A stretch of 64,000 nt of DNA from Hydrogenophilales bacterium 16-61-112 (GCA_002257045.1 NCHD01000001.1:1-64000); one strand, 5' to 3'. Shown: positions 45,626-58,993, counted from the first letter of the stretch. The notes: generated from the sequence alone by a model not told the origin. Translations and numbers: made by a program.

Positions 45626-46174
45626 ATGGCGCTCAACCCCACACACTTGCTCTGGCTGGACATGGAAATGACCGGCCTGTCGCCCGACACCGATCGCATC
45701 ATCGAACTGGCCATCGTGGTCACCGATGCCGACCTCAACACCGTGGCCGAAGGCCCGGTGCTGGTGGTGCACCAGTCCGCTGAAGTGATGAACGCGATGG
45801 ACAACTGGAACAAGGGCACCCATGGCAAGTCGGGGCTGATCGACCGCGTTAAGGCATCGCAGCTGGACGAAGCTGCCGCCGAAGCGCAGATGCTGGAATT
45901 CGTGAAGCAGCATATCGATCCCCGCACCTCGCCGATGTGCGGCAATTCGATTTGCCAGGACCGGCGCTTCATGGCGCGCTACATGCCAAAGCTGGAAGAT
46001 TTCTTCCATTACCGCAACCTCGACGTCAGCACGCTGAAGGAACTGGCCAAGCGCTGGCGTCCGGGGCTGGCCGAAGGCTTCAAAAAAGGCAGCAAGCACG
46101 AGGCGCTGGCCGACATTTACGAATCGATCGAAGAAATGAAGTACTACCGCGAGCACTTTATTCGCAACGAATAA
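45626..46174 (+). CDS. orn: Oligoribonuclease
   Basis: This 182-residue DEDDh 3'-5' exonuclease finishes RNA decay by cutting di- and short oligoribonucleotides, including pGpG from cyclic di-GMP turnover. The motifs are [20 protein letters not shown] (D and E), [18 protein letters not shown] and [21 protein letters not shown]-type DEDDh end with His. ATG 45626 ([10 protein letters not shown]) is the family start; the upstream extension to 45527 is not conserved. Confidence 0.95.
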   Translation: MALNPTHLLWLDMEMTGLSPDTDRIIELAIVVTDADLNTVAEGPVLVVHQSAEVMNAMDNWNKGTHGKSGLIDRVKASQLDEAAAEAQMLEFVKQHIDPRTSPMCGNSICQDRRFMARYMPKLEDFFHYRNLDVSTLKELAKRWRPGLAEGFKKGSKHEALADIYESIEEMKYYREHFIRNE

Positions 46175-46190
46175 AAGCCGCGCTGCACGG

Positions 46191-46763
46191 CTAGGTTTTT
46201 GTTGCCAGCAGAGACCGGATAATCCTGTCGAGTGCCGCCAGCGCAGCATCCGGAGCGTGATCGAACTGTGCCCGCACTATTGCGCCGTCAATGGCCATTG
46301 CAATGGCCTGCGCGAGCTCCAGGCGCTGTTTCGATGCGGGCAATACTGCGGCAAGCACCTGCGTTGCCTCGTCTTTGTGGCGTCGCGTTATCGCAACGAC
46401 TTCCGGCAGGGTGGCGCCCAGTTCTCCTACCGTATTGATGAATGCGCAGCCCCGATAGTGCGGGTCGCGAAACCACTCTTCCACGGCAGGCAGAATCGCG
46501 CCTGACCCACCACCGTAGCGCGCCAGGGCATCCGCTAACCACCCCATCCAGCGCGCGTGCCGGTATTCCAGATAGGCGACGATCAGGTCGTTCTTGCTGG
46601 GGAAATGGCGGTAGAACGTGAGCTTGGCCACCCCGGATTCGGCAATGATCCGGTCGACTCCAGTCGCGCGAATGCCCTCCCGGTAAAACAGATCGTGCGC
46701 GCTGTGCAGAATACGTGAGCGCGCAGTGGGGGAGGGGCTGTCCGAGATGGCGGGGCGGGTCAT
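46191..46763 (-). CDS. TetR-family transcriptional regulator
   Basis: This 190-residue regulator has an N-terminal helix-turn-helix domain: ARSRILHSAHDLFYREGIRA, TGVDRIIAESGVAKLTFYRHF, PSKNDLIVAYL. The ligand-binding region contains VEEWFRDPHYRGCAFINTVG, a pattern common in this subfamily. It diverges from a DUF1348 gene, and two near-identical palindromes lie between them, so it very likely represses both itself and its neighbour. Inducer unknown. Confidence 0.9.
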   Translation of the reverse strand: MTRPAISDSPSPTARSRILHSAHDLFYREGIRATGVDRIIAESGVAKLTFYRHFPSKNDLIVAYLEYRHARWMGWLADALARYGGGSGAILPAVEEWFRDPHYRGCAFINTVGELGATLPEVVAITRRHKDEATQVLAAVLPASKQRLELAQAIAMAIDGAIVRAQFDHAPDAALAALDRIIRSLLATKT

Positions 46764-46772
46764 TTGCCCATT

Positions 46773-46827
46773 GTAGACAGACCTGTCTACTTGGGCTAGG
46801 CTGATGAACGTAGACAGATCTGTCTAC
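46773..46827. promoter_or_regulatory. Twin palindromic operators for the TetR regulator
   Basis: GTAGACAG-AC-CTGTCTAC (46773-46790) and the perfect palindrome GTAGACAGATCTGTCTAC (46810-46827) share both half-sites. Their centres are 37 bases apart. They fill the 82-base divergent spacer; the first lies ten bases before the regulator start and the second 18 bases before the DUF1348 start. Confidence 0.88.
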
Positions 46828-46845
46828 ATCGACCGAGGACAAGTC

Positions 46846-47313
46846 ATGGAAACCAAGCCGCCGTACCCCCCATTTACCGCAGAAACCGCCGCCCGGAAAG
46901 TCCGCATGGCCGAAGATGCCTGGAACTCGCGTGATCCCGGCCGCGTGGTGCCGGTCTACAGTGAAGACACCCGCTGGCGCAATCGTGCCGAGTTTCCCGT
47001 TGGACGCGAAGAAGTCCGCCGGTTTCTTGAGCGCAAATGGGCGCGTGAACTGGACTACCGCCTGATCAAGGAATTGTGGGCGTTTACCGGCAACCGCATC
47101 GCCGTTCGCTTTGCCTACGAATCGCGCGACGAGTCCGGCCAGTGGACCCGCTCTTACGGCAACGAAAACTGGGAGTTCAACAAGCACGGGTTGATGCTGC
47201 GCCGTTACGCCAGCATCAATGACCTGCCCATCACTGAAGCCGAGCGCATGTTCTTCTGGCCGCTGGGTCGCCGGCCCGACGATCACCCCAGCCTGAGCGA
47301 TCTGGGCCTTTGA
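46846..47313 (+). CDS. DUF1348 (NTF2-like) protein
   Basis: This 155-residue SnoaL/NTF2-fold protein of the DUF1348 family has [59 protein letters not shown] and [20 protein letters not shown]. The last two are diagnostic. Enzymatic role is unknown for the family. It is the likely main target of the divergent TetR regulator. ATG 46846 follows GAGGACAAGTC. A PPOX-type flavoprotein gene follows after 40 bases, perhaps in the same regulon. Confidence 0.85.
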   Translation: METKPPYPPFTAETAARKVRMAEDAWNSRDPGRVVPVYSEDTRWRNRAEFPVGREEVRRFLERKWARELDYRLIKELWAFTGNRIAVRFAYESRDESGQWTRSYGNENWEFNKHGLMLRRYASINDLPITEAERMFFWPLGRRPDDHPSLSDLGL

Positions 47314-47353
47314 CAGATCTGCTGATGACATTTGTTGCAAATGAGGCAAAGCC

Positions 47354-47908
47354 ATGACGCTTGAACACGTAACTGATTTTCTGCATGAGGGCGAAATCGA
47401 AGCCCAGCGCCTATTTCATGGTGGCCCGACCTGGGATGCTGCCCAAATGGCAGGGTTGATACGCGCGTCGCTTTCACCCGCGTGGACCGATTTTCTGGAA
47501 AACCAGCCCTTTTTCTTCATGGCCACGGCTAACTCGCGTGGCGAATGTGACTGTAGCCTTCGCGCGCGGGAATTTGATGCATCCGGCCAGCCCTATCCTC
47601 TGCTCAAAGTTCTGGATGCCCAAACGCTGGTGTTCCCCGACTACAGCGGCAACAAACTTTACAACTCGCTCGGCAATATCCTCGTCAACCCGCATGTCGG
47701 ACTGCTGTTTGTGGATTTCCAGCAGCGCGCCCGTGCGCGGATCAATGGTTCGGCGCGTATCGTCGAGGAACGTGCGGCTTATTTGGATCTCTGGCCGCTT
47801 GCATTGCGGTATGTCGTGGTTGAAATTCGGCAGGCTTATCCGAATTGCAAGGCGCGCATCCCGAAAATGACTCTGGTGTCACCCTCGGATGCTTTTTTCG
47901 ATGAGTGA
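47354..47908 (+). CDS. Pyridoxamine 5'-phosphate oxidase-related flavoprotein
   Basis: This 184-residue PPOX split-barrel protein has QPFFFMATANSRGECDCSLR, LKVLDAQTLVFPDYSGNKLY NSLGNIL (contiguous) and VGLLFVDFQQRARARINGSA, matching the FMN-binding members often annotated as PPOX-class flavoproteins. True PdxH substrate residues are not evident. It lies downstream of the DUF1348 gene and may be controlled by the same TetR switch. It converges on hemH with 74 bases between and no clear hairpin. Confidence 0.8.
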   Translation: MTLEHVTDFLHEGEIEAQRLFHGGPTWDAAQMAGLIRASLSPAWTDFLENQPFFFMATANSRGECDCSLRAREFDASGQPYPLLKVLDAQTLVFPDYSGNKLYNSLGNILVNPHVGLLFVDFQQRARARINGSARIVEERAAYLDLWPLALRYVVVEIRQAYPNCKARIPKMTLVSPSDAFFDE

Positions 47909-47982
47909 AGCAGGCAAGGCTGAAATGCTTCTGCGCGAGCACATCGGGGACTGAACAGGACGAGTTTTGGATCGGTTTGGAT

Positions 47983-49086
47983 TCAGGTGCGCGCGCCCAT
48001 GGCCAGTGCCCGATTTCTGCTGGCCTGACGTTCGGCCTCGTCGGCATTGCGTTCATCGTCGAGACGCACCCAGCCGCCCAGGTTTTCCAGCGCAATCTGG
48101 CCGAGCGCGGCAATCCATTGCGGGTGTTCGTTGAGCGCGGGGATGTAGCGGAATTCCTTGCCGCCGGCTTTAAGAAATGTCTCGCGGCCTTCCATCGCCA
48201 GTTCTTCCAGGGTTTCCAGGCAGTCCGAGGTGAAGCCGGGGGCCACAACGTCGACCCGTTTGACGCCTTCCTTGCCAAGCGCTTCCAGGGTTTTGTCGGT
48301 GTAGGGCTGGATCCATTCTGCCCGGCCAAAACGCGACTGGAAGGTGAGGCGGAACTGATGTGCTTCGAGCCCGAGCGCCTCGGCCAGCAGGCGGCCGGTT
48401 TTCTGGCATTCGCAGTGGTAGGGGTCGCCTTTTTCCAGGGTGTAGCGCGGCACGCCGTGAAAGCTCATGACGAGCACATCGGGGCGGCCGTTTTTCTGCC
48501 AGTCGTCGCGGATGTTGCTGGCCAGCGCGGCGATGTAGCCGGGATGGTCGTGGTAATGCTTGAGCGTGCGCAGCGCCGGCTGGTTGCGCACTTTTTGCAG
48601 CCAGGCAAACGCCATGTCGAAGGCGGTTCCGGTGCTGGACGCGGCATATTGCGGGTAGGCTGGCAGGATCAGGATGCGGTCGCAGCCATCGGCTTTCATC
48701 TTTGCCAAGGTGGCGGTAACCGACGGCTGGCCGTAGCGCATGGCGTATTCGACCTTGATCGGGCTGGTGACTTTTTCGCCCAGCCAGCCCTGCAGCAGCT
48801 TGGCCTGCTTTTCTGTATGCACCCGCAGCGGCGAGCCGTCGGTAGTCCAGATCGAGGCATATTTTTCGGCGGATTTCTTTGGTCGGGTGTTGAGGATGAT
48901 GCCGTTCAGAATCAGCCACCACACCAGACGCGGGATTTCCACCACGCGGGGGTCGGACAAGAACTCTTTCAGGTAAGGCCGCAGCGCTTTTGCGGTGGGC
49001 GCGGCCGGGGTGCCCAGATTGACCAGCAGAATACCGGTGCGAGCTTGCTGTCCGTGGGCGTAGTCGGGTTCTTTGAGATATTTCAT
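47983..49086 (-). CDS. hemH: Ferrochelatase
   Basis: This 367-residue enzyme inserts Fe(II) into protoporphyrin IX in the last step of heme synthesis. [77 protein letters not shown] (metal-binding His) and [16 protein letters not shown] are all present. ATG 49084-49086 overlaps the hrcA stop (ATGA); the longer frame to 49236 is hrcA out of frame. Confidence 0.95.
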   Translation of the reverse strand: MKYLKEPDYAHGQQARTGILLVNLGTPAAPTAKALRPYLKEFLSDPRVVEIPRLVWWLILNGIILNTRPKKSAEKYASIWTTDGSPLRVHTEKQAKLLQGWLGEKVTSPIKVEYAMRYGQPSVTATLAKMKADGCDRILILPAYPQYAASSTGTAFDMAFAWLQKVRNQPALRTLKHYHDHPGYIAALASNIRDDWQKNGRPDVLVMSFHGVPRYTLEKGDPYHCECQKTGRLLAEALGLEAHQFRLTFQSRFGRAEWIQPYTDKTLEALGKEGVKRVDVVAPGFTSDCLETLEELAMEGRETFLKAGGKEFRYIPALNEHPQWIAALGQIALENLGGWVRLDDERNADEAERQASRNRALAMGART

Positions 49087-50102
49087 CAGTGGTGGGACAG
49101 TGCGCTCGACAGGAGTTTGGCGGTGATGTCGACAATCGGCACCACGCGTTCGTAGGCCATGCGGGTGGGGCCGACCACGCCGAGCGTGCCGACCACCTGG
49201 CCATCGACGGAATAGGGGGCGGTGACCAGGCTGCATTCGTCGAGCGGCAGCAGTTCGGACTCGCCGCCGATGAAGATTTGCACCCCGGCGGCGTTGCGCG
49301 ACTGGTCGAGCAGTTGCAGCAGGCCGGTCTTCTGCTCGAAGGCATCGAACAGGCGGCGCAGGTTGCCCATGTTGCTGGAGAGTTCGTTGACGTTGAGCAG
49401 ATTGCGGCTGCCCGACACCACCACGTTTTCGTGGCTGGCATCCGCCGCCTGGCTGCCGGCATCCACGGCCGCGCTCATCAGCCGGTTGATGTCGTCGCGC
49501 ACGCGGCCGAGCTCATCGCGCAGCTTGGCGCGCACCTGGTCGAAGCGCTGCCCCGAAAAATGCTTGTTGAAATAGTTGGCCGCCTCGGTCAGCACTGATG
49601 CGTTGACGGCCTGCTCGGTCAGGATGACGCGGTTTTCGACTTCGCCTTCCATGGTGACGATGATCAGCAGGATGCGTTTGTCCGACAGGTTGATGAACTC
49701 GATCTGGCGGAACGCCGGATTGCGGCGCGGCGTCATCACCAGTCCGGCAAACTGGCTCAGATTGGAAAGCAGGCTGGACGCAGCGCTCATCAGATGCTGC
49801 GGGTCGGACGAAGCCAGGCTGTGTTCGAGCTGGTTGACCTCGACCTGCGCCAGCGGCCGCATGGTGAGCAGGCGGTCGACAAAAAAACGGTAGCCGCGCG
49901 GGGTGGGAATGCGCCCGGCCGAGGTATGCGGGCTGGCGACAAACCCCATTTCCTCGAGGTCGGACATGATGTTGCGGATGCTGGCCGGAGATAAGTCCAG
50001 CCCGGCGTGCTTGGAAAGCGTGCGTGATCCGACCGGTTCGCCGTCGACGATGTAACGTTCGATCAGTGTTTTCAGCAGGATGGAGGCGCGGTCGTTGAGC
50101 AT
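49086..50102 (-). CDS. hrcA: Heat-inducible transcription repressor HrcA
   Basis: This 338-residue repressor binds CIRCE operators before groEL/dnaK-type genes and depends on GroEL for folding. The N-terminal winged helix is [37 protein letters not shown] (contiguous), followed by [20 protein letters not shown]. No CIRCE site (TTAGCACTC-N9-GAGTGCTAA) is visible upstream. A TATAAT at 50109-50114 on the minus strand lies six bases from the ATG, implying a leaderless mRNA. hemH is translationally coupled behind it. Confidence 0.94.
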   Translation of the reverse strand: MLNDRASILLKTLIERYIVDGEPVGSRTLSKHAGLDLSPASIRNIMSDLEEMGFVASPHTSAGRIPTPRGYRFFVDRLLTMRPLAQVEVNQLEHSLASSDPQHLMSAASSLLSNLSQFAGLVMTPRRNPAFRQIEFINLSDKRILLIIVTMEGEVENRVILTEQAVNASVLTEAANYFNKHFSGQRFDQVRAKLRDELGRVRDDINRLMSAAVDAGSQAADASHENVVVSGSRNLLNVNELSSNMGNLRRLFDAFEQKTGLLQLLDQSRNAAGVQIFIGGESELLPLDECSLVTAPYSVDGQVVGTLGVVGPTRMAYERVVPIVDITAKLLSSALSHH

Positions 50103-50108
50103 GGGGGG

Positions 50109-50114
50109 ATTATA
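50109..50114 (-). promoter_or_regulatory. -10 box of hrcA, implying a leaderless transcript
   Basis: On the minus strand the sequence is TATAATCCCCCCATG, with the consensus -10 ending six bases before the start codon. Transcription should begin at or next to the A of ATG. The -35 region is weak. Confidence 0.55.
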
Positions 50115-50116
50115 TA

Positions 50117-50167
50117 GGTGAGCGGGAAGCGGGGAACGGTGAACGGAATTCCCGCTTACCCCTCACC
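50117..50167. repeat. Imperfect inverted repeat between hrcA and nadK
   Basis: The left arm ggtgagcgggaagcggggaa (50117-50136) and the right arm ttcccgcttacccctcacc (50149-50167) are near reverse complements with a 12-base centre. It fills the spacer between the two divergent -10 boxes and covers both -35 positions. It could be a regulatory site or a small interspersed repeat. Confidence 0.55.
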
Positions 50168-50171
50168 CCTT

Positions 50172-50177
50172 TATAAT
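50172..50177 (+). promoter_or_regulatory. -10 box of nadK, implying a leaderless transcript
   Basis: TATAATCGCCCCCATG: a perfect -10 ends eight bases before the nadK ATG, so the transcript likely starts at or very near the start codon. It mirrors the hrcA arrangement on the other strand. Confidence 0.55.
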
Positions 50178-50185
50178 CGCCCCCC

Positions 50186-51058
50186 ATGCAAACCCCTTTT
50201 CACACTGTCGGCCTCGTCGGCAAATACGACAACCCGCAGATGCACGAATCAGTGTGTGCGCTGGCCGAATTTTTGCAGACACGTGGCCATGCCGTTCTGC
50301 TCGCCAGCCAGACGGCCGAGCGACTGAATCTTCAGAATTGCCCGACCCGCAGCCTGCATGACCTGGCAACCGAGAGCGATGTGGTGGTGGTGATGGGCGG
50401 CGACGGTACCATGCTGTCGATCGCGCGCGAACTGGCGCCGCATGGCGTGCCGTTGATCGGCATCAACCAGGGGCGGCTCGGTTTTCTCACCGACATCACG
50501 GTGGAGGACATGTACGACGCCATTGCTGAAATCCTCAGTGGCCAGTACGTCGCTGAAGAGCGCATCCTGCTCAACGGCCAGGTGCGGCGCAATGACGAAA
50601 AGGTGTTCGAGGCCACCGCGTTCAACGACGTGGTGCTGGGCAAAGGCGGTTCGGGGCGCCTGATCGACCTCGAAATTTCCATCAACAGCGAGTTTGTTTA
50701 CAGCCAGCGTGCCGATGGCCTGGTGGTCACCACGCCGACCGGCACCACGGCGTATGCGCTGTCGGCGGGCGGCCCCATCGTGCATCCGACGCTGGAGGCG
50801 GTGGCGTTGGTGCCGATTTGCCCGCACACCCTGTCGGCGCGCCCGATCGTGGTCAGCAGCCATTCGCGCATCGAACTGCACCTGACTTACGCCGACGACG
50901 CGCGCGTTCACTTTGACGGCCAGCATCATTTCGACCTGCAAAGCGGCGATCATGTCTGGATCACCCGTGCCAACCGTCCGGTCACCCTGCTGCATCCGCA
51001 TTCCTACAGCTACTACGACACCCTGCGGCAGAAGCTGCATTGGGGCAAAAAGCTTTAA
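50186..51058 (+). CDS. nadK: NAD kinase
   Basis: This 290-residue kinase phosphorylates NAD to NADP in the cytoplasm. The GGDGTML loop (VVVMGGDGTMLSIAREL), INQGRLGFLTDI and TPTGTTAYALSAGGPIVHP-type catalytic segment (split here as TPTGTTAYAL and SAGGPIVHP) are intact. It starts seven bases downstream of a TATAAT box region, without room for a ribosome-binding site. recN follows after 14 bases. The hrcA/nadK/recN neighbourhood is common in proteobacteria. Confidence 0.95.
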   Translation: MQTPFHTVGLVGKYDNPQMHESVCALAEFLQTRGHAVLLASQTAERLNLQNCPTRSLHDLATESDVVVVMGGDGTMLSIARELAPHGVPLIGINQGRLGFLTDITVEDMYDAIAEILSGQYVAEERILLNGQVRRNDEKVFEATAFNDVVLGKGGSGRLIDLEISINSEFVYSQRADGLVVTTPTGTTAYALSAGGPIVHPTLEAVALVPICPHTLSARPIVVSSHSRIELHLTYADDARVHFDGQHHFDLQSGDHVWITRANRPVTLLHPHSYSYYDTLRQKLHWGKKL

Positions 51059-51072
51059 CGCGCAGCCGGCTC

Positions 51073-52728
51073 ATGCTGTCGCATCTCTCCATCCATAACT
51101 ACCTGCTGGTTGAATCGGTCGAACTCGATTTCGCGCCGGGTCTGACTGTGCTCACCGGCGAAACCGGGGCGGGCAAATCGATTCTGGTCGATGCCCTGGC
51201 GCTGGCGCTGGGTGACCGCGCCGAGGGCGGGGTGGTGCGCAGCGGCGCGCCGCGTGCCGAAATCGCCGCCGAATTCGTGATCGATGGCTTGCCCGAGCTG
51301 GCGCGCTGGCTCGACGAAGCAGGGTTTTCTGCAGACGACGGCACGCTGATTCTCCGGCGGGTGATCGAAGCCGGCGGCCGCTCGCGTGCCTTCATCAACG
51401 GCAGCGCCGCGCCGCTTGCCCAACTGAAGGAAGCCGCCGAGTTTTTGCTCGATATTCACGGCCAGCATGCCCATCACGCCCTGCTGCGCCCATCCACCCA
51501 GCGCGAGGTGCTTGACGCTTATGCCGGCGCGCAGCAAACATCAACCGCCGTCAGCAGCGCCTGGCACGCCTGGCACAGCGCGCGTCAGCGGCGGCTCGAC
51601 GCCGAGTCCAGCGGCCAGGCACGGCAGATCGAGCGCGAAGGCCTGCAGCTGGCAGTGGAAGAGTTGCGTGCGCTGGGCGACGATCTCGCGCGTTGGGATG
51701 ACATCCAGACCGAGCACGCCCGGCTGTCGCATGTCACCACCCTGATCGAGGGCAGCCAGGCGCTGATCGCCGGGCTGGACGAAGACGAAACCGCCGTCTC
51801 CAGCCAGCTCGGCGACATGAGCGCGCGGATCGATGCGATGCAGACGGTCGACGACAGCCTAAAGGAGGTGGCCACGCTGCTGCATTCGGCCAGCGCCGAT
51901 CTGGCCGAGGCCGTGCATGCGCTGCGCCGCTATTCCGACAACTTGAGTCTTGACCCGGAACGCCTGAACGAGCTGGATCGCTTGCTGGGCGACATGCACC
52001 GGCTGGCGCGCAAGCACCGCGTGCAGCCCGATGCACTGGCCGGATTGCTTGAACACTTCCAGACACGTCTGGCCGAGCTGGCCGCCAGCGACGATTTCGA
52101 CGCCCTGCAAGCAAGCGAAGCGGCCGCCATGGCGCACTACCAGAATGCGGCCAAGCAACTCAGCGCGCAGCGCAGCAAGGCGGCCAGGGCCTTGTCGAAA
52201 CAGGTGACCGCCGCGATGCACGAACTGGCGCTGGCAGGTGGCCAGCTCGATATTCTGCTGCAGCCGGTGAGCGAGCCGCGCGCCCACGGGCTGGAAGACG
52301 TCGGCTTTCTGGTCGCCAGCCACACCGGCCTGCCGCCGGGGCCGCTGGCCAAGGTGGCGTCGGGCGGCGAACTGTCGCGCATCAGCCTGGCGATTCAGAC
52401 CGCGCTGTCCGGCGTGGCGGGCGTGCCGACCCTGATTTTCGATGAAGTCGATGTCGGCATCGGCGGCAGCGTCGCCGAAGCGGTCGGGCGGCGCCTGGCC
52501 AGGCTCGGCGAAACCCGGCAGGTGCTGGTCATCACCCATCTGCCGCAGGTGGCCGCGCGCGGCACCCAGCATTTGCGTGTCGCCAAGCAGGCCAACGGCG
52601 GCTTCGTGTCGTCCAACATCGAATTGCTCGACGCCGACGCGCGAGTGGAAGAACTCGCCCGCATGCTGGGCGGCATCAAAATCACCGCCACCACGCGGCA
52701 GCACGCAGCGGAGATGCTCGCCGGGTGA
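51073..52728 (+). CDS. recN: DNA repair protein RecN
   Basis: This 551-residue SMC-like ATPase acts in double-strand break repair. Walker A is LTGETGAGKSILVDALALAL near the N-terminus, a long coiled coil fills the middle (residues about 160-380), and the C-terminal lobe has KVASGGELSRISLAIQTAL (ABC signature) and PTLIFDEVDVGIGGSVAEAV (Walker B). ATG 51073 (MLSHLSIHNYLLVE) is the family start. The stop overlaps the GTG of the next gene. Confidence 0.95.
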   Translation: MLSHLSIHNYLLVESVELDFAPGLTVLTGETGAGKSILVDALALALGDRAEGGVVRSGAPRAEIAAEFVIDGLPELARWLDEAGFSADDGTLILRRVIEAGGRSRAFINGSAAPLAQLKEAAEFLLDIHGQHAHHALLRPSTQREVLDAYAGAQQTSTAVSSAWHAWHSARQRRLDAESSGQARQIEREGLQLAVEELRALGDDLARWDDIQTEHARLSHVTTLIEGSQALIAGLDEDETAVSSQLGDMSARIDAMQTVDDSLKEVATLLHSASADLAEAVHALRRYSDNLSLDPERLNELDRLLGDMHRLARKHRVQPDALAGLLEHFQTRLAELAASDDFDALQASEAAAMAHYQNAAKQLSAQRSKAARALSKQVTAAMHELALAGGQLDILLQPVSEPRAHGLEDVGFLVASHTGLPPGPLAKVASGGELSRISLAIQTALSGVAGVPTLIFDEVDVGIGGSVAEAVGRRLARLGETRQVLVITHLPQVAARGTQHLRVAKQANGGFVSSNIELLDADARVEELARMLGGIKITATTRQHAAEMLAG

Positions 52729-53198
52729 AGCGTTTGCTGGCGCTGTGCCTGCTACTGGCCGCTGTTGCCCCCGCGTGGGCGGACACGATGAGCGGCATCG
52801 TCTTTGTGGTCATCGACGGCGACACCATGCTGTTCAAGCCCGACGCCTATGGAACTGCCTCGCGCGCCTTCCTGAAAATTCGCCTGGCCAATATCGATGC
52901 CCCTGAAAAAGACCAGCCGTATGGAGACGACGCCACGCGTGCGTTGAGTGCACTGGTACTGAATCAGCGGGTGGACGTGACCACGGTTGCGACCGATTTT
53001 TATGGCCGCACCATTGCGCAGATCCAGGCAGGTGACGTGCAGGTGAATACCGAACTGGTGAGGCGTGGGTTGGCTTGGGCGTCGCGCAAAGCGGCCATGA
53101 AGAAAATTCAGCGTGATGCGCAGCAGGCAGCCCGTGGGCTGTGGCGTGAAGCTTCGCCGATGCCGCCCTGGGTGTGGCGGCGGGAACACGCTGATTGA
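52725..53198 (+). CDS. Secreted thermonuclease (SNase) family protein
   Basis: This 157-residue staphylococcal-nuclease-fold protein has a signal peptide (1-19, MKRLLALCLLLAAVAPAWA). The catalytic pattern is present: IRLANIDAPEKDQPYG (Arg53, Glu61) and DFYGRTIAQI (Arg95), with VVIDGDTMLFKP giving the calcium Asp. It likely cuts extracellular or periplasmic nucleic acid. The GTG start at 52725 overlaps the recN TGA, so expression is coupled to recN. Confidence 0.88.
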   Translation: MKRLLALCLLLAAVAPAWADTMSGIVFVVIDGDTMLFKPDAYGTASRAFLKIRLANIDAPEKDQPYGDDATRALSALVLNQRVDVTTVATDFYGRTIAQIQAGDVQVNTELVRRGLAWASRKAAMKKIQRDAQQAARGLWREASPMPPWVWRREHAD

Positions 53199-53256
53199 AT
53201 GCACATCATCGAATTGATGCCTGCGTTGGGAATCTTGATTCCCGATGCGGGCCGAT

Positions 53257-53433
53257 TCAGCCCGGGCGTTCTTTCTTCACGGCGCTGGCGTGATCGCTTA
53301 CCGGTTGTGCCATTCGCAGAAACATCGCGAGTTCTTCGATCCAGCGCAGCTTGCTCTCGACCGGCAATGCGCGAAAGGCCCGCAAGCGCTCGTCGCTGAC
53401 AAAATAAGTGCGGTCGCCGCGTTCAAATGGCAT
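53257..53433 (-). CDS. 58-residue ORF downstream of a nucleotidyltransferase
   Basis: This small ORF reads MPFERGDRTYFVSDERLRAF then RALPVESKLRWIEELAMFLR, with a short charged tail. ATG 53433 lies two bases after the stop of the nucleotidyltransferase gene, and the polypeptide has a clear helix-forming middle part. Such short partners (often with L-x-K-L-x-W-I-E-E) follow nucleotidyltransferase genes in other genomes, so a toxin-antitoxin-like pair is plausible. Function is unknown. Confidence 0.65.
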   Translation of the reverse strand: MPFERGDRTYFVSDERLRAFRALPVESKLRWIEELAMFLRMAQPVSDHASAVKKERPG

Positions 53434-53435
53434 GG

Positions 53436-53921
53436 TCAGATTTCTCCCAGCCGCTTCAGGTGTTCGATATCGGACAGATCGATCGGGCGCCCCACTGCCT
53501 GTTTCAGCGCAATCAAGTCGTCAACGCCGACAACCACGATGGGTACCTCGCCAGCTTTGATTGTCACGGCACGCTCGCGCATCCCGGCGTAATTAACCGG
53601 CGGATACAGCAATACATCCACAGTGATGCCCGCCAGCCCTGGCGCACGCAGGGCGAATACCTCAAGATTGCGTTCGCGATGCCATTCCTCAAGCCGGTCA
53701 AGATCGATCAGGGTATTCAGGTCAACCGGCAATACCGGCGTCATCCCGAGTTCGCGCGCCATCGCTACCAGCGAAGTCAGATTCTCCGGCGTCATCGCCA
53801 CGGTCACCTCGATATCCCTCGTCGCCCGCTCGATACCGTGCAGCGAAACCGCCAGCTCGCCGATCAGGACGTAATCGACGTGATGCCGATCAAAGGCTGA
53901 GAACAGATCGAGATAGAACAT
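53436..53921 (-). CDS. Nucleotidyltransferase-fold protein (AbiEii/DUF6036-like)
   Basis: This 161-residue protein has the fold of the AbiEii/DUF6036 nucleotidyltransferases: MFYLDLFSAFDRHHVDYVLI, GELAVSLHGIERATRDIEVT, and a late VVGVDDLIALKQAVGRPID and DLSDIEHLK. The usual GG-x-A-x-x-x-HG...DIDL pattern is changed: GE for GG and DIEV for DIDL, so the metal-binding acid pair is D/E. It may be inactive or have altered chemistry. It is paired with the 58-residue ORF. Confidence 0.75.
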   Translation of the reverse strand: MFYLDLFSAFDRHHVDYVLIGELAVSLHGIERATRDIEVTVAMTPENLTSLVAMARELGMTPVLPVDLNTLIDLDRLEEWHRERNLEVFALRAPGLAGITVDVLLYPPVNYAGMRERAVTIKAGEVPIVVVGVDDLIALKQAVGRPIDLSDIEHLKRLGEI

Positions 53922-53972
53922 TCAGAGCATTTCCTGGCTGAGTGATGGCTTGATCTTCAAAAGTGTGGGGGG

Positions 53973-56681
<2,709 letters not shown>

Positions 56682-56774
56682 GGCGATCTCTAAAGGGAAA
56701 GGTAAAAAGTCTGGCGAAGCAATTAACGTGCGATGCGTGGGCTTACGGTGCCTCGCGCCGCATCTGCGGGTGAT

Positions 56775-58297
<1,523 letters not shown>

Positions 58298-58301
<4 letters not shown>

Positions 58302-58741
58302 ACAAAAAAAGAATCTGCTGCGAGGTTGAGTTTGTTTGCCGCGTCGGCCATCACCCGGTCGGCGGTGGCAAGGCGGGTGACTCCGGCGTTGCGCGCAGCG
58401 GTGAGGTGAATGGCGTCGAGCGTGCGTAAAGGTACCGGTTTGACGCTGTCGAGCACGCGCAGCGCGTCGATCAGCAACGTGTCATCGAACGACACGATGC
58501 GGAAATAGCCATCGGCCAGATGACGGGTAAATTCGGTGCGTGCCAGCGTCAGATAGTCTTCGGAAATCTGTCCGGTGCGCAACCGGCGCGCCATGGCGCA
58601 ATGCCATTCCAGCATGCTCAGTCGGCTGATGACGAGCCCGTCGACCTCGCCGACGAGACGCTCCACTTCAGTGGAAAACGCCTCGGCTACATACAGCTTG
58701 ATTAGCGCGCTGGTGTCGAGATATACCTCAGTCACGCGCAT
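58298..58741 (-). CDS. VapC-like PIN-domain toxin
   Basis: This 147-residue PIN-domain ribonuclease has the four acidic residues in place: D9 in [13 protein letters not shown]45 in [14 protein letters not shown]109 in [13 protein letters not shown] and D128 in [10 protein letters not shown]. VapC toxins cut tRNA or rRNA. It overlaps the antitoxin gene by 14 bases, and its stop overlaps the lysS start. No natural terminator is visible before lysS. Confidence 0.88.
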
Positions 58742-58967
58742 CCCGATCTTCGCGGATCAATACCTCGCTGGGAATATCCTGAAAAGGCGATTGATCGCGC
58801 AGCCATTTGAGCGACGGCAACTTGCGCGCGGGCGTGGCAGGCGTAACCGGCAGAATCCGCGCTATCGGCTCGCCGCGACACACCACCAGCACCTCGTCGC
58901 TGTCGGCAAACATCTGGTCGGGGTGCGACAGGCCTTCGCGGGCTTCACGGATGGTCAGGGTTTTCAT
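58728..58967 (-). CDS. Antitoxin, Phd/VapB type
   Basis: This 79-residue protein starts MKTLTIREAREGLSHPDQMF, the prevent-host-death pattern, and continues VLVVCRGEPIARILPVTPAT. The C-terminal half (LRDQSPFQDIPSEVLIREDR) is the usual toxin-binding tail. ATG 58967 is preceded by GAGG; an in-frame extension to 59012 overlaps the promoter. It is expected to neutralise the VapC partner and bind the direct repeats upstream. Confidence 0.85.
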   Translation of the reverse strand: MKTLTIREAREGLSHPDQMFADSDEVLVVCRGEPIARILPVTPATPARKLPSLKWLRDQSPFQDIPSEVLIREDRDARD

Positions 58968-58993
58968 GGCAAACCTCGGAATGGGGGTAAAAC

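Noticed and set aside
50103-50185. CIRCE operator before hrcA
   Set aside because: The inverted repeat there (ggtgagcgg.../...ccctcacc) does not match TTAGCACTC-N9-GAGTGCTAA.
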